A stretch of 25,578 nucleotides of DNA from Pelargonium cotyledonis. Its lineage: Eukaryota; Streptophyta; Magnoliopsida; Geraniales; Geraniaceae. The notes under the pieces are model-generated. The model was not told where the DNA came from. It saw only the letters and a list, made by a program, of their open reading frames with translations, and searched no databases. Both the position numbers and the translations under genes were made by a program. The first letter of the stretch is position 1, and each line of letters opens with the position of its first letter. Of the stretch, positions 9,213 through 19,476 are shown piece after piece. The DNA is taken from the NCBI GenBank assembly GCA_036897625.1, contig JAYMTA010000656.1:1-25578 (forward strand), written 5' to 3'.

Positions 9213-9671
9213 CACCCTCTCTCTTCTTAGATTTCAGCGGCTCTGATTTCTACTGTGCATGACGCACCTGATCCTGATGATAACTAGTTCACATTCACTT
9301 CCCACAAAAAGCCAAAATCAATGTAAAAATCATATTTTACATTTTAATATAAAAATGCTCACTTCAAATAATTTTATTTCCAAAAAATGTATGTTATGAT
9401 AACATATTACTTATTTATTTTTGTTTTAAATTTATACTTAATTCAGTGTATGTATTATTATAAAAATATATATCTTATTTATTTGTCATCTTAATATGCA
9501 AATGTTCATTTCAATTATGTTCACACGGATTAAAAAAATATATGTTCATACGATTTTTATTTTGTAAGAACTTTTATCTAATATTCCGTAATAAATTAAT
9601 GTCGTGATAAAAAAATAGAATTGAAATATATGACAATTTTATTTTAATAAAAAATAAAATATCACATATAA
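9213..9671. other. AT-rich intergenic
   Basis: Very AT-rich, apart from a short GC-richer start continuing the preceding motif cluster. No gene, repeat or RNA is supported. Confidence 0.5.
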
Positions 9672-9699
9672 ATGCAACATCAACACAATGTGGATACCA

Positions 9700-10079
9700 T
9701 ACTCTTACTCTGCATCGACACTCCCGTGATGTGCATTCTCTCTTGGAACATCAGGGGTGCTTCGGCGCGCAGCATAAGAGAGACCGGTTTTGGTCCCTCG
9801 TTCGTAAGTCATGTCCCAACGTGGTTTTTATACAGGAGACCAAAATTCAAGATTTCACTAAATTCCCTAGCATCGAGGAGACGGTTTCTCGCATTCAAGT
9901 TTTTATTCTTTCTTTGGTTTCCTGTATAGATTCGACTTTTGATGTCTCTTTTGATTTCGATTCTTGGGTGGCTGATCCTATCTCGTGTTTGAGTTAGGCT
10001 CAGTGCACATTTTTTTGTACTTTTATTTAAACATTTGGTTTCGTTAAATAAAAGTTACTTTTTGCTGATAAAAAAAAAT
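9700..10079 (+). mobile_element. L1-type LINE remnant: ORF2 endonuclease start joined to a 3' tail
   Basis: An ATG at 9729 opens MCILSWNIRGA, the start of the AP-type endonuclease of plant L1 ORF2. After a one-frame slip near 9765 the protein continues in the frame beginning 9731 as AQHKRDRFWSLVRKSCPNVV and FIQETK. The Asn of WNIRG and the Glu of QETK are the conserved metal-site positions. The frame ends at the TAG of 9995-9997, far short of the roughly 1,200-residue ORF2, and is followed by a T-rich 3' UTR and A-run at 10071-10079. The middle (rest of endonuclease, reverse transcriptase) is missing. I could not find a clear target duplication. Confidence 0.78.
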
Positions 10080-13000
10080 GAGAGCAATTTGAAATAGATT
10101 TGTTTAATTTTGTGATCAAATAAAACTATATAGATTTTTTTTTAAAACCTTTTAGTAAAATTTTATGTTTTATTTTATAAGACTCAAACCTGAGATCTCT
10201 ATAGAAATCCGAAGAGTTTTACCGCTTGGCCCAACCTGTTTTGGTGATTATGTTGCAATTAAGAATATAAAGTAAACTAAATACCAACTTAAACAAAATT
10301 AATAATTTGATAACCAAAATGAATGTTTTCCAGTTTTTGGAGTAATTAATTTCAATAGTGTAAATTATAAGAATTGAGTTTTTTTTTTTTTAAATTGAGT
10401 TTAATTTTTTCTGTTTTCTTTTTGCAAGAACTAGTCAAACAAAAAATTTATGGTGAAGTTGAAACATTTATTAAAATTGAAATTAATGGTATGCTATTTA
10501 TTTGTTGATGACATGTCATATCCTCAATTTCTTAATATTTTTTTTGTTAATAAGTCATCTCATTATTGTTGTTATAGCGACATGAACAAATATTATATAC
10601 CTAATCTGAAATTAAAATATGATGATGCTTAATACAAACAAAATAATAATAATAATAAGAAAGATGATAAATAATGTTGATGACTATGAATATAAATTAT
10701 TCTTAGGCTAATCTTTTAAATGTTTGCGTGTATTTCCAAAATACTCTTCTTATTAGTGGTGGTAAATAAATATGCTGTATGGGATGCTATGGATTACCTA
10801 ATTAACAAGCTTGATATCTAAATAAAATAATTTTAACTTTGTATTGTGATTATGATTAGATTATTCTTGAAAACCATGGTTATTTTAACGTAGTTTTGTG
10901 TTGTAGAACATGCGAAGAAATCCATGTGTTTTATGTGATTTCAAATTTGCAGACATCTTATAAACAATGAATTATATATATTTTTTTTTATCAGTAACAC
11001 ATTAAACATTATGCGTAATTGTACAAACTATTGTTAATTATGTTTTCATTTTTTCAAGTGTAACATTTACTATTCTACTATTCATTTGAAAAACTCAAAA
11101 GTCTCAATATTGCTACTAATTCTTTTACTCTTGATTGAACTTTTAATTAACATGACTCCAACATCCACAAATATATTGCCCTATAGTCATATTAGCCAGT
11201 GATGTGTCTCTTGTTACGAACAAAGTGTTTCACGAAAGTACGAAAAACATAGAAAATTTTAGAGAAAGTTAACGTGAAGCAATAAGCTTTTATATGGAAA
11301 TAATTTGATAACTAATCATCTCTTATCACTTTTCGAGAAGACTATTTATAGAATTTTACTTCTTAGAAGTTCCTATATGCACAAAATGTTTCAGTAGAGC
11401 ATGAAGTACACATCACAATGTATGACATCCTTGAGACCCATAAGCCTTCACTCTCCGTTTGCCTTTGAAGCAACGAGATGCGATGAATGACTTTTGAAGA
11501 GCATGATTTATGTTGAGTGTTGAAGTACCTTCTGCAAATTTGCTTTGAACTTCATACATGAGTACTCTCAATAGGCAAAAGTCATGCTCTTAGAAGTATC
11601 ATTAGAAGTCAAATGAACACTCTATCTAAAGTACTTTCAAAAGTCATGTGGAAGCACTCACGAGAGCAGTTCTCATATTCGTACAAAATTACTTCATGAA
11701 CCTTGTTCATGGTGCACCGACGAAAGGTCTTGACGACTTCTGATCTAGCGTGGAGTAAGGGAGGTTCAATTATGGTAGATACAAAGTCATGAAAATATAG
11801 TTACGTCGTGATTAATTATATTTGTTGGTGTTGATTTGCTATATTTGCTTTGAGAGTGATAGGTACCCAAAAACCTGATCTTTCCTTGTGTTTTATTCTT
11901 GTTTTTAAAACCTCCTAGAAACCCTAGAGAAAAGTGAGGAGGAGAGCTAGGAGGAATAGGTTAGAGAAAAAGGAAGAAAAGAATGCAACACAAATATTTG
12001 CAAGAGAAATGCAAATAATTTGGAGCCATTTATTGAAGAAGGCTAGTTCAAGGACATGCACTCGTGGCCTTTAAAGACCTTTAATTGCAAGGCAAAAGCT
12101 ATTGGGACCCACTTCTGTCCCCTACTCTTCCAATAATTCTTCTCCATGTCCAATCTCCAAGCGCATGCATTCAACAGTAAAAACTCATCACCATATTATT
12201 TAGAGAGAGAAAATACATTTTACTATATTTTACAATGCAGATCGCGGGTTTAAACGGATCGGAAGAACTTATTGAATAACTTGTTTGAAGAACTTACATA
12301 ATTCAAATGTTTGGATTTTCCTAACCCGATTTGCTTTTGACCTATGGTCAAAATTGCTAGTTCAAAATTTAAGTCAAGAGGTTTTTATAGATGGTTTTTT
12401 TAAGAAACAAAATTGGAAAGTGAATGCTCTAATTTGGTTTCAAACTAAATAATGTCATTTCATATCATTTACACACTAATAAGTTTGATAGCGAAGAATA
12501 CACTTTGAATTTGAATTATCGTGAGAAGAGAGAGGTCCGACAAGAAGTGATAGTGAGAGAGAGCAAAAAGTATTCTCATAAAAAGACAATCCATTTAGAT
12601 ATTTTATTAAGCTATTTATATACAATCAATCAAAATTAAAAAGATGACATGATTTTAATAAATAAAAAGATTAGATTTCAATTTTCGTAACTAGTTGTAC
12701 GATCCAATAAAATGTAAATTGTTGCAAATTTCGCAAGTGCTAGCAAGTTGATGCAAAATAATTTTTTTGCGGGTCCGAGTTATTCATAATCGAATCAATT
12801 ATATATTGTGTTTACAAAAATAAATTGAGTACAATGCATGCAAATTTACATGGGATGTCACCAACAATTCAGTGTATAATTGAGCTATTAAAAGTATTTG
12901 ATATTATAATATCAAACGTTTTGACTCTATTTATTTTGCAGAATATGTATGATCGTATTTGTGTCAGTAGTGATGTGTTTAAATTCAAATAACTCATCCA

Positions 13001-13160
13001 ATATTGTCAGTAAAAAGAGTCGAATCCAAGACCAGACAGAGAATATGAAACGCTTAAACTGCTTGGCTCGATATGCCTTAACATTTGGTTATTATGTTGA
13101 ATGTGTCGTATACATGTTTTGTATGTATATAGACATCGTATTTGCGTTGGATCATACAAA
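10080..13160. other. Long gene-poor AT-rich interval
   Basis: Three kilobases without a supported gene. Small items: a 'gactcaaacctgagatct' to 'gcttggccc' stretch (10178-10231) and a similar 'gtcgaatccaagacc...gcttggct' (13019-13068), both resembling decayed tRNA-related repeat sequence; an (AAT)n microsatellite at about 10641-10658; and a minus-strand TATA-like CTATAAATAG at about 11343-11352 with no gene after it. A stretch of mixed composition at 11390-11770 and another at 11900-12180 could be old LTR or exon material, but I cannot place either. The open frames at 10450 and 12949 look like chance. Confidence 0.45.
11343..11352 (-). promoter_or_regulatory. Orphan TATA-box-like motif
   Basis: The minus-strand sequence CTATAAATAG is a near-ideal TATA box. 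It is preceded (11390-11760) by less AT-rich DNA with recurring 'agtcatg' and 'gaagta' motifs. No coding sequence follows downstream on the minus strand, so an LTR or dead promoter is more likely than a live one. Confidence 0.3.
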
Positions 13161-13166
13161 TAATTA

Positions 13167-13417
13167 CTCTCTTCGTCTCAAAATGAGTGTCTTGTTTCTA
13201 TTTTTTGCAAAAATTAAGAATTATTAGACAAATTAGTGTGTTTTCAATATAACCCTTACTTTTTCACTTATACCTTATGTGTATATTTTTTCATGGGCAT
13301 AAGTGATAAATGTAATATAAAAAAACAATAATATAATAATCTAAAAATAAAAATAAGACACTTATTTTGAGACAAAAAATTTTTACAAACAAGACACTTA
13401 TTTTGGGAGGGTGAGAA
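13167..13417. mobile_element. Complete Stowaway MITE, 251 bp
   Basis: The two ends form inverted repeats: CTCTCTTCGTCTCAAAATGA on the left and, on the opposite strand at the right, TTCTCACCCTCCCAAAATAA. Both are followed by GTGTCTTGTTT. TA dinucleotides flank it (13165-13166 and 13418-13419), as expected for Tc1/mariner-type insertion. An internal repeat of the terminus lies near the right end (cttattttgagac). It has no coding capacity and belongs to the same family as positions 1-124. It ends about 55 bases before the likely TATA box of the FLZ gene. Confidence 0.9.
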
Positions 13418-13471
13418 TATCAATACGGTGTTTGTACTGTATTGTCAAGACCATAGATTCTCCTCTTCGTC

Positions 13472-13481
13472 TCTTTAAAAA
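13472..13481 (+). promoter_or_regulatory. Likely TATA box of the FLZ gene
   Basis: The sequence tctttaaaaa sits in a pyrimidine-rich setting, and C/T-rich DNA typical of plant transcript leaders follows (13495-13560). A start of transcription near 13505 would give a 5' UTR of about 600 bases after removal of one intron. The motif is weak (TTTAAA rather than TATAAA). Confidence 0.4.
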
Positions 13482-13892
13482 TCCATTACCACACCAAACT
13501 CTTCTTCCCTTTTAACTTTTCTCTGCTTCTTTTTTATCTTTCTCCTTTTCAATTCGAAGCCAATTCTATCACACCCATTTTTGCAGAGTACTGAATCTCT
13601 GGATAAAGAGACAGCCTCTGTGTCTGTGTGTGAGCAAAAGTGAATTTTTTTTCATGGCAAGAACCAAAACCCACTAACTGAAAATCCTCAAAAGAAACAA
13701 AAAACAGAGGATTGGCTTGTTTTTTTCCTTCTTTGAAACTGTTCTTAATTTGCTCTGTAAATACATGCCACTTGTGTTCTTCAAGTCTGGTGTTGATCAA
13801 TGATTTATCTGGAAACAAACTGAGAGAGAAAGAGAGATTGTGTCTTTTTTATTATAATTTGTTTTTGGGTTTTATGTGTTCATTGATCAGGC

Positions 13893-13940
13893 ATGGAAGC
13901 AGAGGAGATAATTGGAGCCATTAATGCTTCAAAGCTCTGA
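13893..13940 (+). other. Upstream ORF (15 codons) in the FLZ 5' leader
   Basis: ATG at 13893 with G at -3 and G at +4 (strong initiation context) encodes MEAEEIIGAINASKL, ending in TGA. It overlaps another upstream ORF in a different frame (13874-13924, MCSLIRHGSRGDNWSH). Shorter ones start at 13654 (MARTKTH) and about 13764. If these are in the mature mRNA they would be expected to lower translation of the main ORF. Confidence 0.5.
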
Positions 13941-14058
13941 TTTTTATTTTTCACTATCGATCAATTTTTGTACTGGTTTTTGAAGCTTAAAAGGCTGTTT
14001 AAGAACTGTGTCAGCTGCAGAAACTTGTGCTGATTTCTGGGTTGATCTCATTTTTCAG

Positions 14059-14150
14059 GTGAGTTGATTGTAACTTTTGGGAGATTGAAAATAATAATTA
14101 TTTTTATTATTATATCAACTTCTGATTCATGATCATTGCTGATTTTGCAG
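14059..14150 (+). other. 5'-UTR intron of the FLZ gene
   Basis: A consensus donor (ATTTTTCAG then GTGAGTTG at 14059) pairs with a consensus acceptor (gattttgcag ending 14150). The interval is 92 bases, T-rich, and lies 56 bases before the main ATG. It was recognised from splice consensus only. Confidence 0.7.
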
Positions 14151-14206
14151 AGCAATTAGTGTTCAATTTAGGCTGAGAAAAAAACCAGTGTGTAAAAGAG
14201 GTAGTG

Positions 14207-15146
14207 ATGCTGAGAAACAGACCCAGAACAGTGCCAAGCAGCAAGCAAGCTTTAATGGCTGATCCTCATCAATGTCACAACACCTCTCAGGCACCAAACT
14301 CCACCACAAGACCCATCTCATCTTTCTTAGGCTCTCCAAGATTCAGAGCTTTCACAACAAAAGGTCTCTCTGAAACCACTGATTCCTCAACAATCATGAT
14401 GATGAGCCCAACCTCAACTCTTGACTCCAAACAATTCTTCCCTCTCATCAGAATCCCAAACCAAAACCCAAATCAATACCCTTTTTTGATCACCCAGAAA
14501 CAGCCCAAATCCCCAGAAACTGTGACTGAAAACAGACACTCATGGGACAAGCTAGACTCCAGAGGCATTGGCCTTGCACTCATTGACACACTGATCAGTG
14601 AAGACCCAGTTGATGAAAACTGCTCAAAACCCAGCAACACTAAGGTCCTGTTTGGATCAAAACTGAGAGTCCAAATCCCTCCCAAGAACACCCACCAAGA
14701 CCCTCCTTCTCCTTCTCCTTCTCCTCCACAGGTGTTCACTCTCAAGGAAATGGAGCTCTCTGAGGACTACACTTGTGTGATCTCTCATGGCCCCAATCCA
14801 AGAACCACTCACATATTTGACAATTGCATTGTGGAGAGCTACTCTTGTGTTTTCTCTGACAAGTCCAGCTCTTGCTCTCCCAAGAACAAGATCAACAGCT
14901 TCCTCAGCTTCTGTCACACTTGCAACAAGAATCTTGAACAGAAAAATGACATCTACATTTACAGGTTTCTCCCATTTTCTTGCCCCCCAAACACTATTTT
15001 TTGGATTATTTTTTTTTTCTGATCATAATTTTTTCTGTCATTTTAGAGGTGAAAAGGCCTTTTGCAGCAACGAGTGCCGCAACCAGGAAATGCTATTGGA
15101 TGGAGTTGAGAACTTAGAATCTGAGGACATTTCAAGGAGGATCTGA
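14207..15146 (+). CDS. FCS-like zinc finger (FLZ, DUF581) protein, two coding exons
   Basis: Exon 1 is 14207-14964 and exon 2 is 15047-15146; the intron (14965-15046, gtttct...ttttag) splits the Arg codon of IYIYR. The product is 285 residues. The ATG at 14207 gives MLRNRPRTVPSSKQALMAD, a start typical of this family; an in-frame GTG just before it is not a plausible plant start. The FLZ domain covers about 232-272, with Cys236-x2-Cys239-x19-Cys259-x3-Cys263 and the SFCHTCNKNL and AFCSNEC motifs. A conserved family block, ELSEDYTCVISHGPNPRT, is at about 183-200, and a Ser/Pro run lies at 165-174. FLZ proteins are plant-specific adaptors that bind the SnRK1 kinase and influence sugar and stress signalling. 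The exact paralogue is not determined. Confidence 0.95.
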
Positions 15147-15530
15147 TACTCTGTGTACTCTGTTTCTTGATGAATTAAAAATTTGATCTTCAAGGTTGAT
15201 ATCGATGGAGGAGGATTGTTTGTGTAAAGACCAAAAAAATCCAGAAAAATGTCACCTTTTCTTTGAGATCTTGTAGAGTTCTTGATGAGTAAATTGATAG
15301 CTTCTTGGTTCAAGAAACCCATTTTTCTTCTTTTTTTGAAACTTTATTTTGTTTTGTTTCAGTGGGTGATGATGATGTGTGATTGAAACTTTGCATTATC
15401 TTGTTATTTACTTTAATATATTTTGTTCATGTATATCTTATGATGATTTTACAAAAATGGGGACCAATTAACACACTCATTGAGATTCTCATTTTCTTCT
15501 TTTAGTTGTGACTTTTTTCCATTTGTGCTT
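15147..15530 (+). other. 3' UTR and downstream flank of the FLZ gene
   Basis: AT-rich non-coding sequence following the stop, with T-rich and TTTAATATATTTTG-type signals near 15412-15430 that could direct polyadenylation. No other gene. Confidence 0.5.
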
Positions 15531-15531
15531 G

Positions 15532-15933
15532 GGGCTTGTTTGGTAGTACTAGTGTCCTTCTAAAATAGGTGTCACGTGATAAAAATGCTTAAAATGGTGA
15601 CTTAAAAGAAGTTTTTGCATATTTTTTAAGGAGTTGATTCTCACATGTAAGAGGAGAGATAACACGGTATTTGTGTTATCGTCCTATAAAGTGTAGATTT
15701 GATTGTCATGATTTATCGATAATGTCGATTGAAATTATCAAGTTATTGTGATATGTGAAATGTTAGGTATTGTTTTTGCATGTAACTTTAACTATTAATA
15801 TTTTCTTACAGTTGTTTTTATTCGAACGTACTTTTACATGAAACTCAATTTTTTAAAACAATCACGTACCATATTAATTCAGCCATCTTTTAGCTTTTTC
15901 CAGTTTTTTTTATAAGTGTTACCAAACAAGACC
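15532..15933. mobile_element. Small TIR element (MITE), about 400 bp
   Basis: The left end gggcttgtttggta (15532-15545) is matched on the opposite strand at the right end by aggtcttgtttggta (complement of 15919-15933), with one mismatch in the core. Termini of this GGGCTTGTTTGG kind are common on plant hAT- or Harbinger-like MITEs. The interior is AT-rich and non-coding. The flanks do not show a clean target duplication, so the superfamily is open. Confidence 0.65.
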
Positions 15934-17440
15934 TTATTCATAATTGTAACGCTAAATTTGTTCAATTTGTTGTGTGTGAAATAAATTATATATTGGGAAA
16001 TTGGCATTCTAATCCTTCTATTATCTCATCCAAAACTGACTTTTTCCAATATAGATCCAAAATTGCATGTCATTTTCATTGTTTAATCTCATTTCAACAA
16101 CAATACTTAACACAAATTGGTTTGTATTTGAATAATACAAGTAGTAGTTAAGAATTTGGATACATGGAGCTGTAATATATAAGATTTGTAGATCCTTTTG
16201 GCTTCTTGACTTCTTGTCATAAACGCAACTTGAGCTCAAAACTAAAGAAAATTTTGAATAAATAATGAGAGGTTCTATTGATTCAAAATTTACACATTTT
16301 TAGGTTAAATTTTTACCTTGAATTTTATTGTCTTGTGAGTTTGGATTTATACATACAAACAAAAGGACAAAATATATTTTTTGATTGAAAAGTAGTAATA
16401 AAGATTGGATAGAACACTCTAAACATGGTGGGTAGAGTTTTTATCCAAATTTATACATGTCATCAACCTTTATATATACACAATAATAAAGACTATTTTA
16501 TTTTAGTTATTTTATTTTATTTACAACAAAAACAATTGAAAACCTAATTTTTAATTTGAAATACTAAAAACTTAAATATTCAAAAAAAGAAGAGGATTAA
16601 AATAGTAAGTGAGACTCAACGTAAACACAAGAAAGCTAAATTCATACAAGTTCTACTCCCATAATTCTATTGGATGGTCATTGGTCTAGATTAAGTACTT
16701 GTCTAGTTACTCTCTTTAACTTGTGCAACCACCATCATGTCTACAAACAAAACGTTTAATTTAATTGTTGATTAACTTGCAGACGTTCATTTCTTGCATG
16801 AATTATCACTCAATTCAATAAAATAAATACATTAATGTTTACATATTCAACTTGGTAAAAGAATTATACAAACACAATTTACAAAGTCCAACATATCTGT
16901 TTTTCTTTACTTAAATTTAGATAAAAATTGCTAAATTAAATATACACAAAGACTCACCTACCCTTTTATTAGTCAATACACTATGTACCTAGCAAAACCA
17001 AAAATGTCACAATTATTTTGGGACATTTAGTCAAGAAACATTCCTATTAATCACATTATAGTATCATGTTACATTAGACACACAAATTTGTGCATCAATG
17101 CTTCATGTCATAGTGCAAACCATGGAGCATCAATGCTTTGTGTTGGTGTCAATTATGTAGACTCAAATATGCTTTAAAAAAGAGCAAATTAAGAACAGTC
17201 AATCCAACACTCATCCACTTAGGTTATTCCCAAGTAACTTCAACATGAAAGCCCATCACTTTCAAGCAAACACACAACTCCACTTCAAGCTAAATAGGAC
17301 CTTTAATTTCAAAACATGGGCAGCTCCACAAAAAGCTTAAACAATTGTTCAAGTCTACATTGCACAAAATCTCAGCAGAATACTGTCAAGAACCAAATAT
17401 CCATATTTGCAGTTGATGAAAAGAGGAATATATTCAGTTC
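15934..17440. other. Intergenic, nothing assigned
   Basis: AT-rich sequence with no supported gene or complete element. The interval from 17090 to 17440 becomes less AT-rich as it nears the transcribed 3' region of the minus-strand gene. Confidence 0.5.
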
Positions 17441-18792
17441 GAATACAAGCACTCATCGATCTTCTTTACCATAAACACATTGATCAAAACGAACTACACT
17501 GCAACAACGATAATGTAAACATAATTAGAAAGCCATAAGCTTAAAAGGCCAAGCAAATTTAACTATAACATTAGTCCGACACTAGTTCAGGGCGAGACAT
17601 AGATTAAGCATTCCTTAAAGAGGCTGGCGACAAGAGACAAACAGCATGTCGCCTCATGGACAATACTTGTTTTGGAAACAAGATTCTTGATTTCCTCTCC
17701 GATTCCTCCCTGATTCATGCATGTTAAGCAAAAACATCAGCAACAGTCGGAGAAATATAGACAGTTGAGTACCATTAGAATTGAAAACTAACAAAGAAAA
17801 GTACCTTGAAAGTAGCTCGATAAGTCAACCACCAAGAAGGATACACCTTAAATGAAGACGAGGAAAGCAGGGTCACAATAAAGAGAACTTGCTAAGCTTA
17901 ACATGGATTGACTATGAACTCCTACATTTGTAACAGCAGACACAGAAAAGAACCAGCTTCCCACTTCCTCTTGCCACTTTTCTTTCTCAAAAACCCGAAA
18001 AGTGGTCAAGGGGAAAGAAACCTGGAGGATGTAGATAAGGAGTCAACTTTAACTAAACGGAATATGAAGTTTTTTCAAGAGCAGTTTGTTAGCCATAGAT
18101 GAAAGGTATCTAGGCAGCCAACTGAGATCACTATGTGAAGAACGACAAATCAATGTTAAACTAAGAGAGAAAACAGGAGACTGGGTAGAGAAGCAGAGAT
18201 ATAGTATGAGATCCTAAAGGGTTTCTATGAGTATGAGTTTGAGATTCTACATTGTATGTACAAGGTATCTAAAACTACAGACCAAAACCTATATAAGGAT
18301 TGAGATAGGATCTACAATCCCCATGGGAATACACACCGAAGATTTCACATCACAAACATTCAAGAGTTGTTCAGGCCTTGCAAGAGATGAGAGTGAGCAA
18401 GCCAAGTTCCCATGGAGTAGTTTTTTCGTCTTCCAGATAATTGGTGACAGCATCTGCAAAAGTAACACAGCACAAAATGTTTACATCCTCTGCCCATGTG
18501 TCATACATGCTACATACACCCGTGCCATCCTGCCTACAAACAAAGTACACTCCTTGTTGGTTAAGATCTCCCACCACTGCAGATCAGCTTTAACGTTCTG
18601 GAAATCCTTTCGAAAGGCATAGGAGATGGTTAACCCACCACAGATTTCACAGTCTCTTGCACCAACACCACTACAGGAAGCTAAAAACATATACTACCAC
18701 TAATTCGCCAAATTATTCACTCTATATACAATCAACTGCCTACCCGCTTAGCACAGTAGACTTATTCACAGGAGTCAAATGCTCCTCATACT
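17441..18792 (-). other. Probable spliced 3' region of the PNRC-like gene
   Basis: The sequence downstream of the minus-strand stop looks transcribed: moderate GC and a consensus intron from 17814 to 17710 (donor TTCAAG then GTACTTTT, acceptor GAATCAG before GGAGG; 105 bases). A further acceptor-like tacttttgcag ends at 18454, and an AG/GT-flanked 46-base segment lies at 18680-18635. A 68-codon frame (18577-18371) ends ...TPWELGLLTLISCKA. It has no recognised family. This could be a long 3' UTR with introns, alternative terminal exons, or a separate unrecognised minus-strand gene. I favour the first. Confidence 0.45.
17710..17814 (-). other. Consensus intron downstream of the PNRC-like stop codon
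   Basis: On the minus strand the donor is AAG|GTACTTTTC and the acceptor is GCATGAATCAG|GGAGG, with a T-rich interior of 105 bases. This is the best-supported splice pair in the region beyond the stop at 18793. Confidence 0.6.
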
Positions 18793-19419
18793 TCATTCAT
18801 CTGCAATATCAAGATTGAGAATGCGACGCAGAGTCTTAGTCGCAGAGTCAGCACTGTGAAATAATTCTCTTGTGAAAGGGCTATGCTCTCTGGCAGTTGG
18901 GGATGCTGGTGCAGACTTAGCAATTGGATGAATTCTGATGTCGTGGTCAGAGATGGGCAACTTGGGCAACTCAAGTGACACAGTCCGCTTTGGCCTCATC
19001 GAAAAATTCGGTATCGGTAACGAACTGGGAGGAGGTGAGTTCGAATACGCAGGACCAGCCCAGAGCTCGGAGTATGCACAAGTTTGTTCGCATATTTCTC
19101 TTCCCAAACACCTCCCTTTGTTAGAAGCTTTGAAGTTTATTGGAATTGGGGCACTTTTGGGAGAGATTATCAAGTTTGAGGTGTCAGGAGAACTTGAACT
19201 AGCAATAGAAGATGGAGTTTTCGGAGAGGCCGAAGAACCTTGTTTGGTTGCAGGAGTGCAACAAGACTTCAATGGGGTTGGGAGTAAACCTGCCGTGGAT
19301 TGGAAACTCCGGCAATTGAAACCTTTGAAACCTCTAGAAGGTGAAGACACAGTCCCATGGTGCTTGGCCTTACCATAGTACTGATTCTTATGCTGAGCTA
19401 CAACAACAAGAGTCTCCAT
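18793..19419 (-). CDS. PNRC/EDC1-like proline-rich protein, probable mRNA-decapping co-activator
   Basis: A single uninterrupted frame of 208 residues, from METLVVVAQHKNQYYG to the C-terminal LRRILNLDIADE. The hallmark is the block at 117-139: SELWAGPAY, then SNSPPPSSLPIPNF. This matches the proline-rich motif of the PNRC family (and yeast Edc1/Edc2), where the L-P-x-P-x-F end binds the EVH1 domain of the decapping activator DCP1. The rest is Ser/Pro-rich and probably disordered (48-95), with a short basic/hydrophobic helix at about 192-205. In animals PNRC2 also links DCP1 to the NMD factor UPF1. A role in cytoplasmic mRNA decay is inferred from the motif; the plant family is little characterised. 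The 5' UTR has an intron, and spliced sequence may follow the stop. Confidence 0.85.
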   Translation of the reverse strand: METLVVVAQHKNQYYGKAKHHGTVSSPSRGFKGFNCRSFQSTAGLLPTPLKSCCTPATKQGSSASPKTPSSIASSSSPDTSNLIISPKSAPIPINFKASNKGRCLGREICEQTCAYSELWAGPAYSNSPPPSSLPIPNFSMRPKRTVSLELPKLPISDHDIRIHPIAKSAPASPTAREHSPFTRELFHSADSATKTLRRILNLDIADE

Positions 19420-19476
19420 TTTACAAAATCACCAAGCCAAGTAATGATGACAAGTTCAAGGTACGTATGGCCGATT

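Noticed and set aside
10178-10235. tRNA-like sequence (B-box-like words here, at 13019 and at 22441)
   Set aside because: No cloverleaf, A box or anticodon arm could be assembled; at best decayed repeat pieces.
13549-13818. 89-codon minus-strand frame opposite the FLZ leader
   Set aside because: It lies antisense to a well-explained 5' UTR and has no recognisable domain.
14473-14917. Minus-strand frames opposite FLZ exon 1
   Set aside because: They are shadows of the true coding strand; the FLZ reading frame and domain are unambiguous.
18938-19378. 146-codon plus-strand frame over the PNRC-like gene
   Set aside because: Antisense shadow; the minus strand carries the conserved SLPIPNF block and a proper ATG start.
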